Shown: positions 1 through 8,800 of the stretch, piece by piece | Numbering within the stretch: the first letter of the stretch is position 1 | How the letters are laid out: each line of letters starts with the position of its first letter | NCBI RefSeq assembly: GCF_019145355.1 | Contig: NZ_JAHSTY010000001.1 | Location: forward strand, 3,410,001-3,474,000 | Source of the DNA: Pseudomonas azadiae | GTDB lineage: Bacteria; Pseudomonadota; Gammaproteobacteria; Pseudomonadales; Pseudomonadaceae | Length of the DNA: 64,000 bases | Reading direction: 5' to 3' | Notes under the pieces: generated by a model | What the model was told of the DNA's origin: nothing | Seen by the model: the letters and a program-made list of their open reading frames with translations, nothing else | The model's database searches: none | Translations under genes and position numbers: made by a program

Positions 1-521
1 ATGTCGATCAGGGTGACCGTGAGAAACACCGCCATCGGGTCGTTGCTGCCGGACTCGATTTCCAGGCTGGCGGAGACCCGTTCGTTCAGGCCCTTGCCGC
101 CGAGCAGCGAAAACACCGCCGCGGCGTCCGTCGAGCCGACAATCGCGCCGATCAATAAGCCTTGGATGATATTGAGGTCAAACAGCCAGGCCGCGGCCAT
201 GCCAGTGAGGCCGGTGGTGATCAGCACCCCGACCGTGGCCAGCGACAACGCCGGCCACAGCGCTACGCGGAAACTGGCCACCCGTGTGCGCAACCCGCCG
301 TCGAGCAGGATCACCGCCAGGGCGAGGTTGCCCACCAGGTAGGCGGTCGGGTAGTTGTCGAAGATGATGCCGCCGCCATCGACGCCGGCGATCATGCCCA
401 CGGCCAGGATGATCACCAGAATCGGAATGCCTAAGCGGGACGAAAGAGAACTCACCAGAATGCTCGCACTCACCAGCAACGCGCCGATCAAGAACAGGCT
501 GTTGATGGTCGTCGCATTCAA
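1..521 (-). CDS. cvrA: Potassium/proton antiporter NhaP2/CvrA (partial, N-terminal part)
   Basis: This is the first ~173 residues of a CPA1-family cation/proton antiporter of the inner membrane, running off the left edge. The reverse strand reads hydrophobic helices followed by [18 protein letters not shown] and ESGSNDPMA, which carry the conserved acidic ion-site residues; the order matches my memory of E. coli NhaP2 closely, including the N-terminal [10 protein letters not shown] place the start at a TTG codon (519-521) because a GGAG lies 8 nt upstream and the family begins at exactly this point. In E. coli the protein exports K+ and affects volume regulation at low osmolarity. It is downstream of the chemoreceptor gene on the same strand, separated by a REPIN, so it is probably a separate transcript. 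Confidence 0.88.
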   Translation of the reverse strand, partial: MNATTINSLFLIGALLVSASILVSSLSSRLGIPILVIILAVGMIAGVDGGGIIFDNYPTAYLVGNLALAVILLDGGLRTRVASFRVALWPALSLATVGVLITTGLTGMAAAWLFDLNIIQGLLIGAIVGSTDAAAVFSLLGGKGLNERVSASLEIESGSNDPMAVFLTVTLID

Positions 522-661
522 AGGCAGTACTCCATGGGCAAACAAGACGGGGCGCAAACTGACCATGCAGTCTGCGTGCCAGCGATTCTAACCTGTTGAA
601 TTGCTGCGCTGTCAAAAAGCTTTTTCTGATTCGCGCATAACTAAATGTGGCAGCGGGCTTG

Positions 662-748
662 TGTGGGAGCTGGCTTGCCTGCGATGGCATCACCTCGGTT
701 TTCCAGGTGGACCGAGGTGATGCCATCGCAGGCAAGCCAGCTCCCACA
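662..748. repeat. REPIN-type inverted repeat (REP doublet)
   Basis: Two perfect 37-bp arms (662-698 and 712-748) are separated by a 13-nt loop. The arm starts with TGTGGGAGCTGGCTTGCCTG, the core that recurs at several other places in this window. It lies between the chemoreceptor stop and the antiporter start and would form a strong hairpin in RNA. REP doublets of this kind are mobilised by RAYT transposases in fluorescent pseudomonads; none is encoded here. Confidence 0.93.
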
Positions 749-779
749 GGGGGCCGGCGTCGGTTTGGCAGGCTTTATT

Positions 780-2405
780 TCAAAGGCGGAAGCGACCGAC
801 CATCCCATTCAAATCCACCGCCAGGCGCGACAGTTCACTGCTCGCCGCGCTGGTCTGGCTGGCGCCAGTGGCCGATTGCACCGACAGGTCGCGGATATTC
901 ACCAGGTTGCGGTCCACTTCCCGCGCGACCTGAGCCTGCTCTTCCGCCGCGCTGGCAATTACCAGGTTGCGCTCGTTGATCTCGACGATCGCCGTATTGA
1001 TCGTGTCCAGCGACATCCCCGCGCCTTTGGCGATATTCAGCGTCGATTCCGCGCGTTCAGTGCTGTTGCGCATCGAATCCACCGCATGTTCGGTCCCGGC
1101 CTGGATGCTGCCGATCATCCGCTCGATCTCGCTGGTCGACTGCTGGGTGCGATGAGCCAGAGCCCGCACTTCGTCGGCGACCACGGCGAAGCCGCGGCCG
1201 GCTTCACCGGCGCGTGCCGCTTCGATCGCGGCGTTCAGGGCCAGCAGGTTAGTCTGGTCGGCCAGGCCGCGAATCACGTCCAGCACCTTGCCGATATCGC
1301 GCGACTCGTTGGCCAGGTCGCCAATCAGCGTGGCGGTAGCCTGTACGTCGCCGCTCATGCGTTCGATGGCGCTGACGGTCTCCTGCACCAAGTCGCGGCC
1401 ATCACCGGCGGACGTGGTGGCGTTGCGCGAGGCTTCAGAGGTGCTGACCGCATTACGTGCAACTTCTTCGACGGCACTGGTCATCTCGTTGACGGCCGTG
1501 GCAGCTTGTTCGATCTCGTTGTTTTGCTGGGTCAGGCCACGCGCGCTTTCGTCGGTGACGGCGTTGAGCTCTTCAGCCGCGGACGCCAACTGGGTGGCCG
1601 AGCCGGCAATCCGCTGCAGGGTGTCACGCAATTTGTCCTGCATCTTGGCCATGGCGGCCAGCAGGCGCCCGGCTTCGTCGTTGCCGTCGACCTTGATCGG
1701 GCGCGTCAGGTTGCCTTCGGCCACTTCTTCGGCAGCTTCCAGTGCCTGGGAAATCGGCAAGGTAATGCTGCGGGTCAGCAGCCAGGCGAACAGCAGGGTC
1801 AGCAGCGTGGCGATCACCAAAAGGCTCACGACCATGTTGAAGGCCATGTCGTATTGGTCCTCGGCTTCCTTGTTGGTGGCCAGGGCCATCTCGTTATTGA
1901 TGTCCAGCAGGCGTGTGAGCACGGCGTTGACTTGTTCGGAGTTGCTGAGCAATTCGGTGTTGAGCAGGCTGCGCAGCTCGTCCACCTGGTTGGCCCGTGA
2001 CAGGCTCTTCATGCGCTCTTCGATCTGGTGGTACTGGCCGAGCAGGCGCACGTATTCGTCGTAGGCCGAGCGTTCTTCGTGGCTCTCGATCAGTTTTTCG
2101 TAGATGCCTTGGGCGGTACGAATCTGTTGGTTGCGCAGTTCAAAGGCTTCCAGGGTTTTTTCCTGGACCAGCGGCTCACGGTTGGTCAGCAGGCGGTACG
2201 ACAGCACCCGCAGGCGCAGGGTCAGCTGGGTGAACTCATCAAGCGCGCGGATGCTCGGCACACTGGACAGGGTGATGTCTTCGGTGGCAGCACGGATCTT
2301 GCTCATCTGGTTCAGGGCGAACACGCCGAGAAACAACATCAACGCGCCGATAAACGCGAAGCCAAGGAAGGCCCTCGGAGCGATATTCATATTACGAAGC
2401 GACAT
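780..2405 (-). CDS. Methyl-accepting chemotaxis protein (4HB sensor, HAMP, signalling domain)
   Basis: A 541-residue transmembrane chemoreceptor. Visible parts in order: TM1 (about residues 12-32), a ~155-residue helical periplasmic domain of the four-helix-bundle type, TM2 (about 189-211), HAMP (about 212-264), and a long methyl-accepting coiled coil whose hairpin tip carries [20 protein letters not shown]. It would modulate CheA/CheW in the polar signalling array. The protein ends GMVGRFRL, with no CheR/CheB-tethering pentapeptide. I chose the ATG at 2403-2405 (AGGA 8 nt upstream, protein beginning MSLRNMNI) rather than one 13 codons upstream. The ligand cannot be deduced. It is monocistronic, with a REPIN downstream. 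Confidence 0.93.
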   Translation of the reverse strand: MSLRNMNIAPRAFLGFAFIGALMLFLGVFALNQMSKIRAATEDITLSSVPSIRALDEFTQLTLRLRVLSYRLLTNREPLVQEKTLEAFELRNQQIRTAQGIYEKLIESHEERSAYDEYVRLLGQYHQIEERMKSLSRANQVDELRSLLNTELLSNSEQVNAVLTRLLDINNEMALATNKEAEDQYDMAFNMVVSLLVIATLLTLLFAWLLTRSITLPISQALEAAEEVAEGNLTRPIKVDGNDEAGRLLAAMAKMQDKLRDTLQRIAGSATQLASAAEELNAVTDESARGLTQQNNEIEQAATAVNEMTSAVEEVARNAVSTSEASRNATTSAGDGRDLVQETVSAIERMSGDVQATATLIGDLANESRDIGKVLDVIRGLADQTNLLALNAAIEAARAGEAGRGFAVVADEVRALAHRTQQSTSEIERMIGSIQAGTEHAVDSMRNSTERAESTLNIAKGAGMSLDTINTAIVEINERNLVIASAAEEQAQVAREVDRNLVNIRDLSVQSATGASQTSAASSELSRLAVDLNGMVGRFRL

Positions 2406-2682
2406 GCGGGAAATCCTGAGGGGAAGCGCGATCCGTGCGGCCATGAAACAGGGTGTCCCTCTCTATCGGACCTGCGACTAAAGTCTAAAGGGAGGTGTGC
2501 GTTTTTGTCGCATCTGACGAGGGGTCTGGCCGATTCAGGAACCAGATCGGGTAAATGCAGTCACTAAGGCTCGAAAGTGCGGCCCGGCCCTTAAAAATCG
2601 GGCTGCGCGCCGGGGATAACCCTGGCATCCGAGGTGAATTTTCTTTATCGTCACCGCCCTTTGAAAAGCCCGAGAAATCAAA
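2406..2682. other. Divergent intergenic region between chemoreceptor and zapAB-like genes
   Basis: These 277 bp must carry promoters for both flanking genes. I see a GC-rich imperfect hairpin near 2580-2630 (GGCCCGGCCC / GGGC runs) but no convincing sigma-70 hexamers and no clear sigma-28 site upstream of the chemoreceptor. Confidence 0.4.
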
Positions 2683-2913
2683 ATGTTAGAAGCATCTCTC
2701 AGCCAACTGGAACAACTGGTCAGCGATCTGGTACAGCAAAACCAGGATCTACTGGGCACCAACGAATCCCTCAAGGCAGAACTGGCCCGCGTCAAGGATG
2801 AGAACGACAGCCTGCAACTGAACCTGATGGAGCAGGAAGAAAAGCACGGCGCCACCGCCGCCCGTATCCAGGCGCTGGTTGAGCGCGTAAGTGCAGGTCC
2901 TGTCAGCGCATGA
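2683..2913 (+). CDS. Small coiled-coil protein, TIGR02449/ZapB-like
   Basis: A 76-residue acidic protein that is almost entirely predicted coiled coil, with a heptad pattern of Leu/Val from residue 5 (LSQLEQLVSDLVQQN) through LKAELARVKDENDSLQ. It matches the small coiled-coil family (TIGR02449) usually encoded directly before zapA in gamma-proteobacteria and recalls ZapB, which bundles FtsZ through ZapA. Its stop overlaps the start of the next gene (ATGA at 2910-2913), so the two are translationally coupled. Family assignment is by appearance and context; a direct role in division is inferred. Confidence 0.75.
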   Translation: MLEASLSQLEQLVSDLVQQNQDLLGTNESLKAELARVKDENDSLQLNLMEQEEKHGATAARIQALVERVSAGPVSA

Positions 2914-3203
2914 GCGAAGGGATAAAGGTCGTTTCGATTCTCGGGGAGGATTACTCGATCAAGGCACCGGCCGGGGAAGACAAGACCCTGATGCACGCCG
3001 TGACAATGCTCAAGGCGTCGCTTGCCACCACCAAGAAAAAGTACCCGACCCTGATCGGTGACAAATTACTGGTGCTGGCGGCGCTGAACCTGTGCGCCGA
3101 GCAGATCGAAATGCAACAGGCTCATCAGCAGGAACTCGACCGTTACCAAGAGCAAGTCAGCGCCACGGTCGATGTCATCTCCAAGGCGATTGGCCAGCCC
3201 TGA
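2910..3203 (+). CDS. ZapA-like cell division protein
   Basis: 97 residues with the ZapA plan: an N-terminal globular part with VSILGEDYSIKAP, a helix containing LLVLAALNLCAEQIE (compare LVFIAALN in E. coli ZapA), then a C-terminal coiled coil. ZapA cross-links FtsZ protofilaments at midcell. The first codon overlaps the stop of the upstream coiled-coil gene by 4 nt. In PAO1 the zapA I remember sits beside ssrS and the 5-formyl-THF cyclo-ligase gene, not beside an acyl-CoA dehydrogenase gene, so this may be a second copy or a relocated locus. The convergent acyl-CoA dehydrogenase gene ends only 4 bp downstream. Confidence 0.75.
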   Translation: MSEGIKVVSILGEDYSIKAPAGEDKTLMHAVTMLKASLATTKKKYPTLIGDKLLVLAALNLCAEQIEMQQAHQQELDRYQEQVSATVDVISKAIGQP

Positions 3204-3207
3204 GGGC

Positions 3208-5010
3208 TTAGAACCACTCGTCCTGCATACCGAGGCACGTATCATCGCGTGCTTCGAGAATGGCCAGTTCATGATGGCAGCTCGGGACTTCCCAGGTCAG
3301 GAAGTACCGGGCGGCCTGGAGCTTGCCTTTATAGAAGGCCACATCCGCCGCGTTGCCGCCGGCCAGCCCTTCTTCGGCGCGGATCGCCTGTTCCAGCCAG
3401 CGCCAGCCAATCACCGTGTGCCCGAACACCTTCAGGTACAGCGCCGAATTCGCCAGGCTGCTGTTGACCTTGCCTTGGGCGAGGTCCGTCAGCAGGCCGA
3501 TAGTCACGCTTTGCAGACGGTTGACCAACTGTTCCAGCGGCTCCCTTAGCAGGGTGAGGCTTGGGTGTGTCTGCGCACGGGCACCGGTTTCGGCCATCAG
3601 TCTGATTAATTGCTTCAAGCCCGCACCACCGTTCTGCCCCAGTTTGCGCCCCAACAAATCCAGGGACTGGATGCCGTGGGTGCCTTCATGAATCGGGTTC
3701 AAGCGGTTATCGCGGTAATACTGCTCTACCGGGTATTCACGGGTATAGCCGTGGCCGCCGAGAATCTGGATCGCCAGTTCGTTGGCCTTGAGGCAGAACT
3801 CCGACGGCCAGGATTTGACGATGGGCGTCAGCAGGTCCAGCAGTTCGTGGGCGTTCTTGCGCTCGTCCTCGGTGGGCAACGTGGTGGTGTCGTCGAACAG
3901 CCGCGCGGCGTAGAGGCCTAGGTCGAAGGCGCCTTCGACGTAGGCTTTTTGCGTCAGCAGCATGCGCTTGATGTCAGCGTGCTGGATGATCGAGACCGGC
4001 GCCGTTGCAGGGTCTTTGCTGTCGGGCAAGCGGCCTTGCGGGCGTTCGCGGGCGTACGCCAGCGAGTAAAGGTAACCGGCGTAACCGAGCATCACCGCGC
4101 CCATCCCCACGCCGATGCGCGCCTCGTTCATCATCTGGAACATGCAGCTCAACCCCTGGTGCGGCTTGCCCACCAGGTAGCCGACGCAGTGGCCGTTATC
4201 GCCAAAATTGAGCGCGGTGGAGGTAGTCCCGCGCCAGCCCATCTTGTGGAACAGGCCTGCCAGCAACACGTCGTTGCGGTCGCCCAGGCTGCCATCGTCA
4301 TTGACCAGGAACTTGGGCACGATAAACAGCGAAATGCCCTTCACCCCAGCCGGCGCATCCGGCAGCTTGGCCAGCACCATGTGCACGATGTTTTCCGACA
4401 GCGGGTGGTCGCCGCCGGAGATAAAGATTTTGTTGCCCTTGAGTCGATAGCTGCCGTCAGCCGCAGGCTCTGCGCGGGTACGAATATCCGACAGCGAGGA
4501 GCCGGCATGGGGTTCGGTCAGGGCCATGGTGCCGAAGAAGCGGCCGTCGATCATCGGCTGCAGGAAGCGTTGTTTCTGCTCCTCTGTGCCGAAACTTTCA
4601 ATGAGGTTGGCGGCGCCCATGGTCAGGAACGGGTAGGACGTGGAGGCGGCATTGGCGGATTGAAAGTGGGCAAAGCAGGCTTGGGACAGCAGCGTCGGCA
4701 GTTGCATGCCGCCGGCTTCAAAGCTACGGGCTGCGTTGAGGAAGCCGGCCTCGAGGAAGGCATCCACGGCCGGTTTCACTTCGGGAATCAGGATGGCCTG
4801 GCCATCCTCAAAGCGCGGCTCGTTTTCGTCGTTCTTGCGGTTGTGAGGCGCAAAGTACTTCTCGGCGATATTCCGCGCTGTGCTGATGGCGGCATCGAAG
4901 GTTTCGCGATTGTGTTCGGCAAACCGCTCGCGCTGGGTCAGGCCCTCGGCATCGAGGACTTCGTACAGCTCGAAAGCCAGATTGCGGGAACTGAGCAGCG
5001 TCTCGGACAT
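3208..5010 (-). CDS. Acyl-CoA dehydrogenase (600 aa, with C-terminal extension domain)
   Basis: A flavoprotein dehydrogenase catalysing alpha,beta-oxidation of an acyl-CoA, presumably in fatty-acid degradation. The FAD-proximal motifs MALTEPHAGSSLSDIRT and KIFISGGDHP are present, as is the NPIHEGTHGIQSLD segment that holds the catalytic Glu. The length and the ~130-residue tail (GRKL to end) fit the subfamily with an acetyl-CoA dehydrogenase C-terminal domain, close to PA5020 by position. AGGT 8 nt before the ATG at 5008-5010 supports the start. The true acyl chain length is unknown. Convergent with the zapA-like gene and with no terminator between them, so read-through or antisense overlap is likely. 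Confidence 0.9.
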   Translation of the reverse strand: MSETLLSSRNLAFELYEVLDAEGLTQRERFAEHNRETFDAAISTARNIAEKYFAPHNRKNDENEPRFEDGQAILIPEVKPAVDAFLEAGFLNAARSFEAGGMQLPTLLSQACFAHFQSANAASTSYPFLTMGAANLIESFGTEEQKQRFLQPMIDGRFFGTMALTEPHAGSSLSDIRTRAEPAADGSYRLKGNKIFISGGDHPLSENIVHMVLAKLPDAPAGVKGISLFIVPKFLVNDDGSLGDRNDVLLAGLFHKMGWRGTTSTALNFGDNGHCVGYLVGKPHQGLSCMFQMMNEARIGVGMGAVMLGYAGYLYSLAYARERPQGRLPDSKDPATAPVSIIQHADIKRMLLTQKAYVEGAFDLGLYAARLFDDTTTLPTEDERKNAHELLDLLTPIVKSWPSEFCLKANELAIQILGGHGYTREYPVEQYYRDNRLNPIHEGTHGIQSLDLLGRKLGQNGGAGLKQLIRLMAETGARAQTHPSLTLLREPLEQLVNRLQSVTIGLLTDLAQGKVNSSLANSALYLKVFGHTVIGWRWLEQAIRAEEGLAGGNAADVAFYKGKLQAARYFLTWEVPSCHHELAILEARDDTCLGMQDEWF

Positions 5011-5278
5011 GGCGGCTTACCTATGTGGGAATAGGGCCGAGTCTAAGTGCGCAAATGGGGAGTGGATAGCAAGATTGATTTGGGTGATGGAGAGGCAGAA
5101 CGAACACGGTCCATGTGGGAGCTGGCTTGCCTGCGATAGGCATGGGTATCTACACAACTTTCAACGGTGTGTGGCGAGGAGCTTGCTTGGCGGCCTTCGG
5201 GCCGACCGTTTTTTTGGGTTTGACCGAGTACATATCCGTTGCTGCGGTAACGGCGGCTTAGGGTTCCGCCCTTACGGC

Positions 5279-5311
5279 GGGTCACTTTTTGAAGAGCGCA
5301 AAAAGTAACCC
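5279..5311. repeat. Hairpin within composite repeat
   Basis: GGGTCACTTTTT (5279-5290) pairs with AAAAAGTAACCC (5300-5311) with one mismatch and a 9-nt loop. It is part of a conserved intergenic repeat that I recognise by appearance from other fluorescent pseudomonads. Confidence 0.7.
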
Positions 5312-5359
5312 AAAACGCTTCGCCCCACCACTCGGTGCCTCGCCTAGGCTCGGCATGCC

Positions 5360-5469
5360 CGTAATCCGACATTGATTTGGGGGGGGGCGCCGCCACGCGC
5401 CATCCATGGCGCGGGGCGGCTAAACCGGCGTCCTGCCGGTTTACCCCCCCAAATCAATATCGAATTACG
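5360..5469. repeat. Large imperfect palindrome with G/C runs
   Basis: The left arm (from 5360, CGTAATCCGACATTGATTTG then a G run) pairs with the right arm ending at 5469 (C run, AAATCAATATCGAATTACG) with two mismatches. Smaller hairpins lie in the centre (GCGCCATCCATGGCGC and AAACCGGCGTCCTGCCGGTTT-like sequences). Probably a non-coding repeat unit. Confidence 0.8.
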
Positions 5470-5565
5470 GCCAGCGTGGTTGACGGGGCGCCCCAGATCA
5501 AGATCAAAAACAAAGCGCGGCGGCCTTAGAGCCGACCGGTATTCATGTTGAACTCGGTTCAAAAA

Positions 5566-5675
5566 TGTGGGAGCTGTCGAGCCCCAGCGAGGCTGCGAAG
5601 GCGGCGGCACTGCTGGCATTTTTTTCGCCTGACCCACCGCTTTCGCAGCCTCGCTAAAGCTCGACAGCTCCCACA
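5566..5675. repeat. REP doublet of a second class (TGTGGGAGCTGTCGAGC arms)
   Basis: The 17-bp arms 5566-5582 and 5659-5675 are perfect, and pairing continues inward through GCGAGGCTGCGAA / TTCGCAGCCTCGC. The core differs from the GCTGGCTTGCC class seen elsewhere in the window. It sits inside the outer REP pair. Confidence 0.88.
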
Positions 5676-5806
5676 GGGAGATTGGTCAACTGAAAGTTGT
5701 GTAGATACCCATGCTGCGATGAGGCCGTGTCAGTCGACATCTCTGTCGCTGACCCACCGCTATCGCAGGCAAGCCAGCTCCCACAGGGTTTACCGCGTTT
5801 TGTCAG

Positions 5807-8800
5807 TTAACCGATGGTCATCAGGCTGGCGTTGCCACCCGCCGCAGCGGTGTTAACGCTCAACGCACGCTCGATCACCAGGCGCTCCAGCGCAATCGCC
5901 GTCTCGCCCTGCGACAAACCATGCACTCCGACAATCGCGCCGCCACGCTGGGCCACTTGCTGGCACACCGCACGCAGTTGGTCGGAATCACCGTGATGCA
6001 GGACTGCGTCGAACACCACCTCGTCCTTGGTCCAGTCGGCCACGCGCTTGATCTTCGCCTGAATGTCCTTCGGCAGGCGTGTGAACAAGGCCTTGGTCGG
6101 CTCGGTTTCCGGCCATACCGCCGAACCGCCCACCGCCAGTACCGCCGCCAGTTGCGACAGCAGATCACCTTCCACTTCCGCCAGGCACAGCACGTGCTCG
6201 CGGGGCAGGATGGCGTAGCTGTTGCGCTCGCCGGTCGGGCCGGCCAGTTGGCGGGTGATACCGCTTTGGGACTGTGCGGCGAACTGGCTGCACAGGGCGC
6301 TCAGTTCGCTGAACTGATTGCTGTCGGCCCAGGCTTTGAGGGCGGTCAGCGGTTGGCTCATGGCGTCGCGCAGGCGCACATCCGGTGCGGCCAATGCGTC
6401 GCCGCGTACGAAGGATTGCTCGATCGCATCGGTAGGACGAGTCGACAGCAGGCGGTACAAGTACAGCGGGCCACCGGCTTTCGGGCCAGTACCCGACAGG
6501 CCTTCGCCGCCGAACGGTTGTACGCCGACCACGGCACCGACAATGTTGCGGTTCACATAGACGTTACCGGCGTTGACATTGTCGATCACCTTGGCGATGG
6601 TCTCGTCGATGCGGGTATGCACGCCCAGGGTCAGGCCGTAGCCGGACGCGTTGATCTGGCCGATCAACTGGTCGATCTCCTTGCGCTTGTAACGCACCAC
6701 GTGCAGCACCGGGCCAAAGATCTCGCGTTGCAGTTCGTCGAAGCTTTCCAGTTCGATCAGGGTTGGCATCACGAAGGTGCCGCGCTTGATCTCTTCGCCA
6801 TCAGCGATAGCCACTTGATAAACAGCGCGGCCTTTGTCGCGCATGGCCTGAATGTGCTTCTCGATGCCCGCTTTGGCTTCGGCGTCGATTACCGGGCCGA
6901 TGTCCACCGACAGGCGCTCGGGGTTGCCCAGGCGGCATTCCGCCATGGCGCCCTTGAGCATTTCGATCACGCGGTCAGCGGAATCTTCCTGCAGGCACAG
7001 TACGCGCAACGCCGAGCAACGCTGGCCGGCGCTGTCGAAGGCCGAGGACACCACGTCGATGACCACTTGTTCGGTCAGCGCCGAGGAGTCGACGATCATC
7101 GCGTTCTGGCCGCCGGTTTCGGCGATCAGCGGGATCGGACGGCCCTGAGCATCCAGGCGGCCGGCGACATTGCGCTGCAGCAGGCGCGCCACTTCGGTGG
7201 AACCGGTGAACATCACGCCCTTGACGCGTTCATCACCCACCAGGCGCGCGCCGACGCTTTCGCCCTGGCCCGGCAGCAATTGCAGCACGCCTTCCGGAAT
7301 GCCGGCTTCGAGCAGGATGCGCACGGCTTGCGCGGCGACCAGCGGGGTCTGCTCGGCAGGCTTGGCCAGTACCGGGTTACCGGCGGCCAGCGCGGCGGCA
7401 ACTTGGCCGCTGAAAATCGCCAGCGGGAAGTTCCACGGGCTGATGCACACCACCGGGCCCAGCGGGCGGTGGGCGTCATTGGTGAAATCGTTGCGAGCCT
7501 GAACCGCGTAGTAGCGCAGGAAGTCCACAGCCTCGCGCACTTCGGCGATGGCGTTGGCGAAGGTCTTGCCGGCCTCGCGAGCCAGCAGGCCCATCAGCGG
7601 CTGAATCTCGCCTTCCATCAGGTCCGCGGCGCGCTCCAGGATCGCGGCGCGCTCGGCCGGCGGGGTGGCCTGCCAGATCGGGCCAGCGTTGATGGCGCAT
7701 TGAATGGCGTTGTCGACGTCTTCGACCGTGGCTTCCTGCACATGGCCGACCACATCACGCAAATCGGACGGGTTCAGTACCGGTGCCGCCGTTTCATTGC
7801 TGGAGGCGCAACCGAGCATCGGTGCAGCCTTCCAGTCGGTGTGCGCGGTCGCCAGCAGGGCGCAGGACAGCGACGCCAGGCGGTGTTCGTTGGCCAGGTC
7901 GATACCGGCCGAGTTGGCGCGGTCGCTGCCATATAGGTCACGCGGCAATGGAATACGCGGGTGCGGCAGGCCGAAGCCGCCTTCCTGCGTGGCCATTTGT
8001 TCGATGTTGGCCACTGGGTCGGCCACCAACTCCTGAATCGAGATGGTGTGGTCGGCGATGCGGTTGACGAACGAGGTGTTCGCGCCGTTTTCCAGCAGGC
8101 GACGCACCAGGTAAGCCAGCAATGTTTCGTGGGTGCCGACCGGCGCGTACACACGGCACGGACGGTTCAGCTTGCCCTCGGAAACCTTGCCGACAACCTG
8201 CTCGTACAGCGGTTCGCCCATGCCGTGCAGGCACTGGAATTCGTACTGGCCGGGGTAATAGTTTTGACCGGCGATATGGTAGATGGCTGACAGCGTGTGG
8301 GCGTTGTGCGTGGCGAACTGCGGATAGATGGCTTCCGGCACCGACAGCAGTTTGCGTGCACAAGCGATGTAGGAAACGTCGGTGTACACCTTGCGGGTAT
8401 ACACCGGGTAGCCTTCCAGGCCTTCGACTTGGGCGCGCTTGATTTCGCTGTCCCAGTACGCGCCTTTCACCAGGCGGATCATCAGGCGATGGCGGCTGCG
8501 GCGTGCCAGGTCGATCACGTAGTCGATCACATACGGGCAACGCTTCTGGTAGGCCTGGATCACGAAACCGATACCGTTCCAGCCGGTCAGTTGCGGCTCG
8601 AAGCACAGGCGTTCGAGCAGGTCCAGCGACAGCTCCAGGCGGTCGGCTTCTTCGGCGTCGATGTTCAGGCCAATGTCGTAGTGCTTGGCCAGCAGGGTCA
8701 GCGACAACAGGCGCGGATACAACTCATCCATTACCCGCTCGTACTGCGCACGGCTGTAACGCGGGTGCAATGCCGACAGCTTGATGGAGATACCCGGGCC

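Larger units (their letters stand above)
5114..5785. repeat. Nested composite repeat in the dehydrogenase-putA intergenic region
   Basis: This 672-bp gene-free block is a set of palindromes inside palindromes. Outer arms: a perfect 25-bp REP half at 5114-5138 paired with 5761-5785. Next: a perfect 24-bp inverted pair, 5140-5163 with 5691-5714. Inside these are direct copies of GCGGCCTT..GCCGACCG (near 5189 and 5521), two large hairpins and a different REP class. The arrangement looks like a REPIN whose loop was expanded by insertion of another repeat family. Short open frames can be read through it, but they only translate the repeats. Confidence 0.85.

Noticed and set aside
645..2000. A 450-codon plus-strand frame across the REPIN and antisense to the chemoreceptor
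   Set aside because: It begins inside the repeat and then mirrors the chemoreceptor codons; no protein motif is visible.
5043..5637. Short open frames of about 100 codons in the dehydrogenase-putA gap
   Set aside because: They translate palindromic repeat sequence; such frames recur wherever the repeat occurs and are often wrongly annotated as genes.
5921..7936. A 670-codon plus-strand frame opposite putA
   Set aside because: Antisense shadow of the P5C dehydrogenase domain; composition is atypical and there is no initiation signal.
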